Shown here: piece after piece, positions 1 to 5,300 of the stretch
Layout of the letters: each line of letters starts with the position of its first letter
Numbering within the stretch: the first letter of the stretch is position 1
Origin: Chitinophagales bacterium
GTDB taxonomy: Bacteria; Bacteroidota; Bacteroidia; Chitinophagales; UBA2359
NCBI GenBank assembly: GCA_020631035.1
Contig: JAHDIA010000398.1
Span: 1-5,950 of the forward strand
Reading direction: 5' to 3'
DNA: 5,950 nucleotides
Notes under the pieces: generated by a model
Databases searched by the model: none
Told to the model about the DNA's origin: nothing
The model's input: only the letters and a program-made list of their open reading frames with translations
Translations under genes and position numbers: made by a program

Positions 1-1
1 C

Positions 2-337
2 AATGACATTATTGAAGATGTAAATGGCGATGGTATCTTTGATGCTAAAGATTGTCAAGGTGCTGATGGTACTCCAGGTTTACAAGGTGCAGTAGGTCCA
101 CAAGGTCCAACCGGTCCTAAAGGTAATATTGGTGATACAGGTCCAATCGGTCCTCCAGGTTTGACAGGTCCAACAGGTCCTAAAGGTCCTAAAGGTTCTA
201 CAGGTGCTCTTGGTCCAGTAGGTCCAACAGGTCTAAATGGAACAAATGGTATCAACTGTTGGGATTTAGATATGGATGGTATCAATGATCCATTGGAAGA
301 TGTAAATGGTGACGGTCTATACAATACAGGTGACTGT
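2..337 (+). repeat. Two copies of an EF-hand-like module flanking the collagen tract
   Basis: Copy 1 is cut by the window edge (2-55) and copy 2 is complete (257-337). Over the shared 18 codons (2-55 against 284-337) both read ND-x-x-EDVNGDG-x5-DC, and the codons for EDVNGDG are nearly identical in DNA. Copy 2 begins CWDLDMDGIND and so carries two successive 12-residue loops with acidic or Asn residues at positions 1, 3, 5, 9 and 12 and Gly at 6, the EF-hand loop pattern. Each copy ends in Cys. Copy 1 leads into Gly-X-Y repeats, whereas copy 2 leads into the cysteine cluster. This suggests a module-plus-collagen cassette that may repeat further upstream. Confidence 0.8.
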
Positions 338-733
338 GGTTGTGACTGTAGCATGATGGGATTAAAGCCAGAAGCTGAGCAAACCATTATCATTTTACCA
401 GCTACTGATGAAAACTGTGATGATGTTACTAAAGTAGAAGAAAATGCTTCTTCTATTGATGATCTTAAAGCAGCTTTAGGATTGACTACTTCTAAGAATA
501 TCCAAGACTTTGGTTCTGTAGCAGCTACTTCAACAGAAGTATTTGTTGAGTACACTGAAGACTTTGCAAGTTCTTTGAAAGAAGGTTCTCTTCCTGTAAT
601 TACTATTACTCCTAATCAAGCAGGTGTTTCAGTTTACGTTAAAGAGAAGACTGCTAAAGGATTCACAGTTGTTATTGAAGCATCTAGCAAAACAAATGTT
701 AGCTTTGACTGGATCGCAATTGCAAAAAAATAA
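2..733 (+). CDS. Collagen-like protein with EF-hand-like calcium-loop modules, 3' part (5' end outside window)
   Basis: The reading frame is open from the first codon of the window to TAA at 731-733, giving 243 visible residues, so the true start lies upstream. In order it shows: a partial module with the loop DVNGDGIFDAKD (calcium ligands at loop positions 1, 3, 5, 9 and 12); 21 uninterrupted Gly-X-Y triplets (visible residues 20-82); a complete module (86-112) with two loops, DLDMDGINDPLE and DVNGDGLYNTGD; a cysteine cluster CGCDC (112-116); and a C-terminal domain of about 127 residues ending in NVSFDWIAIAKK. Gly-X-Y tracts form collagen triple helices, and EF-hand or thrombospondin-type-3-like loops usually bind calcium. 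From memory, Bacteroidota surface or tail-fibre-like proteins often combine such modules with collagen tracts and end in a similar beta-rich domain. I infer a secreted trimeric surface or fibre protein, but no signal peptide or sorting domain is visible, and the precise function is unknown. It is separated from the ribosomal operon by a terminator. Confidence 0.85.
   Translation, partial: NDIIEDVNGDGIFDAKDCQGADGTPGLQGAVGPQGPTGPKGNIGDTGPIGPPGLTGPTGPKGPKGSTGALGPVGPTGLNGTNGINCWDLDMDGINDPLEDVNGDGLYNTGDCGCDCSMMGLKPEAEQTIIILPATDENCDDVTKVEENASSIDDLKAALGLTTSKNIQDFGSVAATSTEVFVEYTEDFASSLKEGSLPVITITPNQAGVSVYVKEKTAKGFTVVIEASSKTNVSFDWIAIAKK
59..247 (+). repeat. Collagen-like Gly-X-Y tract, 21 triplets
   Basis: Every third codon is GGT for 21 triplets without interruption. 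X is often Pro and Y is mostly Thr, Lys, Pro, Gln or Val; examples are GPT (three times) and GPK (three times). There is a single GPP. The tract lies between two copies of the calcium-loop module. Bacteria generally lack prolyl hydroxylation of such tracts, so stability would depend on Thr, Lys and other polar residues in Y. The near-identical 9-nt units make this stretch prone to length change by slippage or recombination. Confidence 0.93.
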
Positions 734-771
734 GCCTTGCTTATAAAAAGTAATTGCTTAGAATAGCATAC

Positions 772-807
772 AAGCCCCTAGCCGTAAGGCTAGGGGCTTT
801 TTATTTT
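772..807 (+). terminator. Intrinsic terminator after the collagen-like gene
   Basis: The perfect 12-bp stem AAGCCCCTAGCC (772-783) / GGCTAGGGGCTT (788-799) is closed by GTAA, a GNRA tetraloop. A T-rich tract (798-807) follows on the + strand. It lies 38 nt after the stop codon of the collagen-like gene. The GC-rich stem, stable loop and U-tract make this a confident rho-independent terminator, and it isolates the upstream gene from the ribosomal operon. Confidence 0.93.
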
Positions 808-825
808 GTGGGGTATAGAAGAGTA

Positions 826-1050
826 GAAGCCTTGGGATTAGCGGATGGATAAGCTTTGAAACGAAAGAGAACAATAAGCGATACTTACGCCCGACTGTAG
901 AGGAAAGCCCCGTTATAGGTTTGGACTGTTCCTGAGCTTGCTTTAAAATAAAGTAGATGAGGAATAGACGGTTGGGAATGTGACTGTCCTAGGGCTTGGA
1001 ATGGAAGGCGGGGAGACAAGTTGAACAAAGGGAGGAGTGTTCCGTTCAAA
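826..1050 (+). ncRNA. Candidate structured RNA or dispersed intergenic repeat (no gene seen)
   Basis: This stretch holds no usable ORF on either strand: each + strand ATG meets a stop within a few codons, and there is no ATG on the - strand. It is markedly richer in G and purines than its surroundings. Hand folding suggests several stems. Stem 905-910/992-997 (AAGCCC/GGGCTT) encloses a long imperfect hairpin at 924-969 whose tip is CTTTA-AAA-TAAAG (941-953) and whose lower stem is TTCCT/AGGAA (929-933/960-964). Further candidates are 853-856/876-879 inside 841-843/888-890, 974-977/987-990, and TTGAAC/GTTCAA (1021-1026/1044-1049). CCCCG (908-912) could alternatively pair with CGGGG (1009-1013). 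It may be a trans-acting RNA or a dispersed repeat. No promoter of the phylum's type is visible just ahead of it, and strand and ends are uncertain. Confidence 0.4.
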
Positions 1051-1106
1051 TCAAAAAATAATAAACAGTAATAGTGTAAAGAAAATTCAAATAAATCGGT
1101 GTTTTT

Positions 1107-1137
1107 TTTGGCAAAGAGAAAAAAACTCGTACCTTTG
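1107..1137 (+). promoter_or_regulatory. Bacteroidota-type promoter for the ribosomal operon
   Basis: A -33 element TTTG (1107-1110) is followed by exactly 19 nt and then the -7 element TACCTTTG (1130-1137). This fits the Bacteroidota primary-sigma consensus TTTG and TAnnTTTG. Transcription should start a few bases downstream, near 1141-1145, giving an untranslated leader of about 200 nt before rpsL. It is the only good match to this consensus that I found between the upstream terminator and rpsL. Confidence 0.82.
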
Positions 1138-1187
1138 CACAGCTTTTTAACACCTATAGTATTAGAAAGTATAATTAAAATATATTA

Positions 1188-1256
1188 ATGGGAGTACAAG
1201 GAAACTTTGATAAATTTCTTTTGCAACAAACAAAAAGCAGCTTCCCTCTTAATTAA
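1188..1256 (+). CDS. Possible 22-codon upstream ORF (leader peptide) in the rpsL leader
   Basis: ATG at 1188 opens 22 codons ending at TAA 1254-1256; the peptide would begin MGVQGNFDKF and end SSFPLN. The start follows an A/T-rich stretch (AAAATATATTA), the same kind of context that precedes rpsL, and no Shine-Dalgarno sequence is expected in this phylum. Its last codons (1242-1250) are the 5' arm of the hairpin at 1242-1293, so a ribosome finishing this ORF would block that hairpin. The peptide matches nothing I recognise and has no run of a single amino acid. An ORF this short can arise by chance; placement rather than sequence is the argument. Confidence 0.25.
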   Translation: MGVQGNFDKFLLQQTKSSFPLN

Positions 1257-1341
1257 CTAGCCCATTGTTTCTTCCTGGGTAAAAAAGAGGGAATTCCTAT
1301 ATATAGTTTGTCCAAGCTTGTGTCCCTCAAAACAAAAAGCA
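1229..1341 (+). repeat. 11-bp direct repeat in the rpsL leader
   Basis: AACAAAAAGCA occurs at 1229-1239 and again at 1331-1341, 102 nt apart. Each copy lies within a few bases of a CCCTC element: downstream of it for the first copy (1244-1248) and upstream of it for the second (1324-1328). The second copy ends 4 nt before the rpsL ATG. In such A-rich DNA this may be coincidence. Confidence 0.5.
1242..1328 (+). promoter_or_regulatory. Leader stem-loop with a competing downstream partner
   Basis: TTCCCTCTT (1242-1250) pairs perfectly over 9 bp with AAGAGGGAA (1285-1293). Inside the loop CCCA (1261-1264) pairs with TGGG (1276-1279), extended by a G-U pair (1260/1280). The 3' arm core GAGGGA (1287-1292) can instead pair with TCCCTC (1323-1328), just 17 nt before the rpsL start. 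The two structures exclude each other. No U-tract follows the first hairpin, so it is not an ordinary terminator. I infer a possible translational switch or ribosomal-protein binding site; the function is not shown. Confidence 0.45.
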
Positions 1342-1345
1342 TTAT

Positions 1346-1720
1346 ATGCCAACTATCCAACAATTAGTAAGAAAAGGAAGAAAGGTAATCATTACTCCAA
1401 CAAAGTCTAAAGCACTAGATTCTTGCCCTCAACGAAGAGGTGTTTGTACAAGAGTATATACAACCACTCCTAAGAAGCCAAATTCTGCTTTGCGTAAAGT
1501 GGCAAAGGTAAGATTGACAAATGGTAGAGAGGTGATTGCGTATATTCCAGGTGAAGGGCATAATCTTCAAGAGCACTCAATTGTATTGATAAGAGGTGGA
1601 AGGGTAAAGGACCTTCCAGGTGTGAGATACCACATTGTAAGAGGTGCATTGGATACTGCAGGGGTGAGTGACAGAAAACAATCAAGATCAAAATATGGGG
1701 CTAAAAGACCCAAAAAATAA
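1346..1720 (+). CDS. rpsL: 30S ribosomal protein S12 (uS12)
   Basis: S12 sits at the interface of the decoding centre and is central to tRNA selection accuracy. The 124-residue product is the usual length and starts MPTIQQLVRKGRK, as in other Bacteroidota. The core CPQRRGVCTRVYTTTPKKPN (27-46) and the block GEGHNLQEHS (69-78) through GGRVKDLPGVRYH are intact. Residue numbering matches E. coli, so Lys43 and Lys88, the classic streptomycin-resistance positions, are both Lys (the sensitive form). Asp89, the residue methylthiolated by RimO, is also present. ATG 1346 is preceded by A/T-rich sequence without a Shine-Dalgarno motif. It is the first gene of the operon, about 200 nt from the promoter, with rpsG following after 7 nt. 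Confidence 0.98.
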   Translation: MPTIQQLVRKGRKVIITPTKSKALDSCPQRRGVCTRVYTTTPKKPNSALRKVAKVRLTNGREVIAYIPGEGHNLQEHSIVLIRGGRVKDLPGVRYHIVRGALDTAGVSDRKQSRSKYGAKRPKK

Positions 1721-1727
1721 ATAGACC

Positions 1728-2195
1728 ATGAGAAAATCGAGAGCTAAAAAAAGGTACCTGGCACCAGATCCTAAGTATGCTGACCAATTGGTAACTAAGT
1801 TTGTAAACAATATGATGTGGAATGGTAAGAAGAGTGTTGCTTACAAAATATTTTATGATGCAATTGATAGGGTTTCAGAAATTACAAATGAGGATGGGCA
1901 TCAGGTTTGGAAAAAGGGATTGAGTAATGTTGTTCCAGAAGTAGAGGTTAGAAGTAGAAGAATTGGTGGGGCGACTTTTCAGATTCCTACAGAGATCAGA
2001 CAAGATAGAAAGGTATCTATGGGAATTAAGTGGCTCATTTTGTATGCTAGAAAAAGAAACGGTAAATCGATGGCAGAGAAGTTGGCTGCGGAGATAGTTG
2101 CTGCTTCAAGAAAAGAAGGGGCTGCATATAAGAAGCGTGAGGATACCCACAGAATGGCAGAAGCCAACAAAGCTTTCTCACATTTTAGAGTATAA
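1728..2195 (+). CDS. rpsG: 30S ribosomal protein S7 (uS7)
   Basis: S7 is a primary 16S rRNA-binding protein that nucleates assembly of the 30S head and contacts E-site tRNA. The product has 155 residues, a normal length. It starts MRKSRAKKRYLAPDP. The beta-hairpin region VEVRSRRIGGATFQIPTEIR lies at 72-91, followed by KWLILYARKRNGKSMAEKLA (101-120) and the basic C-terminal helix region ending HRMAEANKAFSHFRV. It begins only 7 nt after rpsL. In E. coli, S7 represses its operon by binding a longer rpsL-rpsG spacer; a 7-nt gap cannot hold that structure, so any S7 feedback here must use another site. A 44-nt A-rich spacer without a clear hairpin separates it from fusA. Confidence 0.98.
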   Translation: MRKSRAKKRYLAPDPKYADQLVTKFVNNMMWNGKKSVAYKIFYDAIDRVSEITNEDGHQVWKKGLSNVVPEVEVRSRRIGGATFQIPTEIRQDRKVSMGIKWLILYARKRNGKSMAEKLAAEIVAASRKEGAAYKKREDTHRMAEANKAFSHFRV

Positions 2196-2239
2196 AAATA
2201 ATCACTAAACAAAGCAAGCTAAACTACAAAAACAAATCA

Positions 2240-4363
2240 ATGGCAAGAGATCTTAAATTTACTAGAAACATTGGTATTGCTGCTCACATTGATGCAGGCA
2301 AGACAACTACCACTGAGAGGATTTTGTACTACACAGGAATCACGCACAAGATTGGTGAGGTACACGACGGTGGTGCTACGATGGATTGGATGGAGCAAGA
2401 GCAAGAGCGTGGTATTACAATTACTTCGGCTGCAACCAAAACAGAATGGTTGTTGAACAATCAAGCTTATCAGGTCAATATTATTGATACACCAGGTCAC
2501 GTTGACTTTACTGTTGAGGTAGAGCGTTCTTTGAGAGTTTTGGATGGTGTGGTTGCTTTGTTCTGTGCAGTGTCGGGCGTTGAGCCACAATCTGAAACTG
2601 TTTGGAGACAAGCCAATCGTTACAAAGTTCCAAGAATTGGTTTTGTAAATAAAATGGACCGTTCTGGTGCAGACTTTTTGGAAGTGGTTAAACAAGTAAA
2701 AGAGATGTTGGGAGCTAACCCAATACCTTTGCAGTTGCCTATTGGAGCAGAAGATGATTTTAAAGGTGTGGTTGATTTGATTACCAATAAAGGAATTGTT
2801 TGGGATGAAGAGTCTAGAGGAATGAAATGGGAAGAAATTGATGTTCCTGCTGATATGGTTGAAGAGGTAAATGAATACCGTGAGAAGTTGGTAGAGGCAG
2901 TTGCGGAGTATGATGACAGTATTTTGGAGAAGTTTTTTGATGATCCAGATTCGATTTCAAAAGAGGAGTTGATGGAAGCGATTCGTAAGGCTACCATAGA
3001 TATGTCAATTATTCCTATGATGTGTGGTTCTGCTTTTAAGAACAAAGGAGTTCAAAACTTATTGGATGCTGTATGTACCTATTTGCCTTCTCCTGTTGAC
3101 ATTGATGCAATTGTAGGAATGAATCCTGAGACAGAAAAAGAAGAAACAAGAAAACCAGATGTTAAAGAGCCTTTTTCAGCATTGGCATTTAAAATTGCAA
3201 CTGACCCTTATGTAGGTAGATTGGCTTTCTTTAGAGTTTATTCTGGTAAATTGGATGCTGGTTCTTATATCTTAAATAACAGAAGTGGCAAGAAAGAGCG
3301 TATTTCTCGTATATATCAGATGCACGCTAATAAGCAAAATCCTATTGATGTTATTGAAGCAGGTGATATTGGGGCAGGTGTAGGATTTAAAGATATTAAA
3401 ACAGGAGATACTCTTTCTGACTTAAAGTCACCAATTGTATTGGAAAGTATGGATTTTCCAGATCCAGTTATCTCTATGGCAATTGAGCCTAAAACTCAAA
3501 AGGATGTAGATAAGTTGGGTATGGCCTTGGCTAAATTGGCAGAGGAAGATCCTACCTTTAAAGTTGCTTTTGATGAGAACACAGGTCAGACCGTCATTAG
3601 TGGAATGGGTGAGTTGCACTTAGAGATTTTGGTTGATAGATTGAAAAGAGAATTCAATGTAGAATCTAACCAAGGTGCACCACAAGTTAATTATAAAGAA
3701 ACTGTTACCTTAAAAGTTGAACACAGAGAAATTTATAAGAAGCAGTCAGGTGGTCGTGGTAAGTTTGCCGACATTATTTTTGAAATTATGCCAGCAGAGC
3801 CAGATGAAGAGTCTGGAGAAGTTAAAGAAGGATTACAGTTTATTAATGGCATTGTAGGAGGGTCTGTTCCAAGAGAATTTATTCCTTCAGTAGAAAAAGG
3901 ATTTAAATTGGCGATGAAGACGGGTGTTTTGGCAGGTTATGAAGTTCCGTCTCTTAGAGTTCGATTGTATGATGGAAGCTTCCACGCAGTGGATTCGGAT
4001 GCAGTTTCTTTTGAGCTTTGTGCAAAAATGGCATTCCGTAATGCTTGTAAAAAAGCAAAGCCAGTATTGTTGGAACCAATTATGAAGCTTGAGGTGATCA
4101 CACCAGAAGCAAATACAGGAGATGTAGTTGGAGATTTGAATAGAAGAAGAGGGCTTGTAGAGGGAATGGACATTAAAGCAGGAGCACAGGTAATTAAGGC
4201 AAAAGTACCTTTATCGGAAATGTTTGGTTATGTTACCTCATTGAGAACCATTACGTCAGGAAGAGCAACTTCTACAATGGAATTTTCTCACTATGAGGCA
4301 GCACCATCAGGAATCGCTGAAGAGGTAATTGCTAAATCTCAAGGCAAAGTAAACGTAGAATAA
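2240..4363 (+). CDS. fusA: Translation elongation factor G (EF-G), GTPase type
   Basis: EF-G drives tRNA-mRNA translocation and, with ribosome recycling factor, splits ribosomes. The 707-residue length is typical. All GTPase motifs are present: P-loop AHIDAGKT (15-22), switch I RGITI (57-61), switch II DTPGH (83-87), NKMD (137-140) and GSAF (263-266). Later domains are intact, with GMGELHLEI (455-463) in domain III, IYKKQSGGRGKF (498-509) in domain IV and the decoding-centre tip histidine in FHAVDSD (His582, matching E. coli His583). The C-terminal domain includes VPLSEMFGY. Some Bacteroidota carry a second, divergent EF-G; this copy, in the str operon with complete G motifs, is the canonical one. 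The preceding gap of 44 nt is the longest in the operon, and rpsJ follows after 3 nt. No tuf gene follows, unlike in E. coli. Confidence 0.98.
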   Translation: MARDLKFTRNIGIAAHIDAGKTTTTERILYYTGITHKIGEVHDGGATMDWMEQEQERGITITSAATKTEWLLNNQAYQVNIIDTPGHVDFTVEVERSLRVLDGVVALFCAVSGVEPQSETVWRQANRYKVPRIGFVNKMDRSGADFLEVVKQVKEMLGANPIPLQLPIGAEDDFKGVVDLITNKGIVWDEESRGMKWEEIDVPADMVEEVNEYREKLVEAVAEYDDSILEKFFDDPDSISKEELMEAIRKATIDMSIIPMMCGSAFKNKGVQNLLDAVCTYLPSPVDIDAIVGMNPETEKEETRKPDVKEPFSALAFKIATDPYVGRLAFFRVYSGKLDAGSYILNNRSGKKERISRIYQMHANKQNPIDVIEAGDIGAGVGFKDIKTGDTLSDLKSPIVLESMDFPDPVISMAIEPKTQKDVDKLGMALAKLAEEDPTFKVAFDENTGQTVISGMGELHLEILVDRLKREFNVESNQGAPQVNYKETVTLKVEHREIYKKQSGGRGKFADIIFEIMPAEPDEESGEVKEGLQFINGIVGGSVPREFIPSVEKGFKLAMKTGVLAGYEVPSLRVRLYDGSFHAVDSDAVSFELCAKMAFRNACKKAKPVLLEPIMKLEVITPEANTGDVVGDLNRRRGLVEGMDIKAGAQVIKAKVPLSEMFGYVTSLRTITSGRATSTMEFSHYEAAPSGIAEEVIAKSQGKVNVE

Positions 4364-4366
4364 GAT

Positions 4367-4672
4367 ATGGCACAAAAAATTAGAATAAAGCTGAAGTCAT
4401 ATGACCATAATTTGGTCGATAAATCAGCAGAGAAAATTGTAAAAACAGTTAGAACAACTGGAGCAGTGGTATCGGGTCCGATACCATTGCCCACTCACAA
4501 AAGGGTTTTTACTGTTCTTCGTTCACCACACGTGAATAAGAAATCTAGAGAGCAGTTCCAATTGTGTACATACAAAAGATTGTTAGATATCTATAGCTCA
4601 ACTTCCAAAACAATTGATGCACTTATGAAATTAGAGTTGCCAAGTGGGGTGGATGTTGAAATAAAAGTTTAA
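4367..4672 (+). CDS. rpsJ: 30S ribosomal protein S10 (uS10, NusE)
   Basis: S10 is a 30S head protein and also the NusE transcription factor, which with NusB binds boxA RNA and with NusG couples transcription to translation. The product has 101 residues, a normal length. Conserved blocks are KIRIKLKSYDHNLVDKSAEK (4-23), TGAVVSGPIPLPT (31-43), the ribosome-embedded loop region FTVLRSPHVNKKSREQF (48-64) and the C-terminus LPSGVDVEIKV. REQFQLCTYKRLLDIYSS is the Bacteroidota-style version of this stretch. It begins 3 nt after fusA and ends 3 nt before rplC, so the str and S10 gene groups are fused here with no internal promoter or terminator in the gap. Confidence 0.98.
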   Translation: MAQKIRIKLKSYDHNLVDKSAEKIVKTVRTTGAVVSGPIPLPTHKRVFTVLRSPHVNKKSREQFQLCTYKRLLDIYSSTSKTIDALMKLELPSGVDVEIKV

Positions 4673-4675
4673 AAC

Positions 4676-5296
4676 ATGACAGGATTAATAGGCAAGAAAC
4701 TGGGTATGACCAGTATTTTTACTGATGCTGGAGAAAGCGTTGCATGTACCATCGTAGAAGCGGGACCGTGTTATGTTACTCAGGTTAAGACAGAAGACGA
4801 TAAAGATGGGTACGATGCGGTACAGTTGGGTTTTGGCGAACGTAAAGAAAAGAATCTGTCCAAAGCACTTTTGGGACATTTAAAGAAGAGTGGTTCCCAA
4901 GGTGTTAGCAAGATAAAGGAATTTAGAGATTTTGAGGAGGAAGTTGCATTGGGTGATTCCATAGATGTTGGAATATTTGAAGAGGGTGATATAGTGAATG
5001 TAACAGGTACCAGCAAAGGTAAAGGATTCCAAGGTGTTGTTAAAAGACATGGATTTTCGGGGGTAGGACAACGTTCGCATGGTCAACATAACAGAGAACG
5101 TGCTCCAGGATCTGTAGGAGCAGCATCATATCCAGCTAGAGTATTCAAAGGAATGCGTATGGCTGGTAGAACTGGTAACAAACAGGTCAAAGTCAAGAAT
5201 TTACGAGTTCTTAAGGTATATAAAGACAAAAATATTTTGCTTATCAAAGGAGCCGTACCAGGATCTAATGGAGCAATCATCATTATTGAAAAGTAA
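4676..5296 (+). CDS. rplC: 50S ribosomal protein L3 (uL3)
   Basis: L3 binds 23S rRNA early in 50S assembly and sends an extension toward the peptidyl-transferase centre. The 206-residue product starts MTGLIGKKLGMTSIF and carries GTSKGKGFQGVVKRHGF (111-127), RSHGQHNRERAPGSVGAASY (133-152), RVFKGMRMAGRTGN (155-168) and the C-terminal LLIKGAVPGSNG (188-199). One point differs from E. coli: the glutamine methylated by PrmB (E. coli Gln150, in GSIGQNQTPG) aligns with Ser151 in GSVGAASYPA, and the neighbouring Gln148 is also replaced. The site is therefore unmodifiable by that route. From memory this is usual in Bacteroidota. Gaps to rpsJ and rplD are 3 and 4 nt. Confidence 0.98.
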   Translation: MTGLIGKKLGMTSIFTDAGESVACTIVEAGPCYVTQVKTEDDKDGYDAVQLGFGERKEKNLSKALLGHLKKSGSQGVSKIKEFRDFEEEVALGDSIDVGIFEEGDIVNVTGTSKGKGFQGVVKRHGFSGVGQRSHGQHNRERAPGSVGAASYPARVFKGMRMAGRTGNKQVKVKNLRVLKVYKDKNILLIKGAVPGSNGAIIIIEK

Positions 5297-5300
5297 GCTA

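Noticed and set aside
161..163. TTG at 161 as a start codon for the collagen-like gene
   Set aside because: It lies inside the Gly-X-Y tract and the same frame is open, with a matching module, back to position 2, so the gene begins outside the window.
55..555. Long Pro-rich open frame on the - strand opposite the collagen-like gene
   Set aside because: It is the complement of the Gly-X-Y codons (GGT-CCA gives Pro/Gly-rich protein) and of the following domain. The + strand frame has clear domain structure and a terminator, whereas the - strand frame has no promoter and no recognisable protein.
896..912. GAGGAAAGCCCC as the 5' conserved part of RNase P RNA
   Set aside because: The likeness is limited to GAGGAAAG. 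The rest of the RNase P core, including the 3' ACAGAAA-type segment, is not found, and the region is too short.
1302..1310. Second promoter close to rpsL (TATAGTTTG)
   Set aside because: The spacing inside the element is TA-N3-TTTG rather than TA-N2-TTTG, and no TTTG lies at the right distance upstream.
1721..1727. E. coli-style S7 autoregulatory site between rpsL and rpsG
   Set aside because: The spacer is only 7 nt and has no room for the structure.
2196..2239. Regulatory structure in the rpsG-fusA gap
   Set aside because: The 44 nt are A-rich with no inverted repeat longer than a few bases and no promoter motif.
2237..3045. Open frames of 141-152 codons on the - strand across the 5' half of fusA
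   Set aside because: They lie opposite a fully conserved EF-G sequence, overlap each other and resemble no protein; they are by-products of codon usage.
5268..5300. Earlier in-frame ATG (5268) as the start of L4
   Set aside because: It overlaps the conserved C-terminus of L3 by 29 nt and adds residues without an L4 counterpart; ATG 5301 gives the usual N-terminus MKLDVY.
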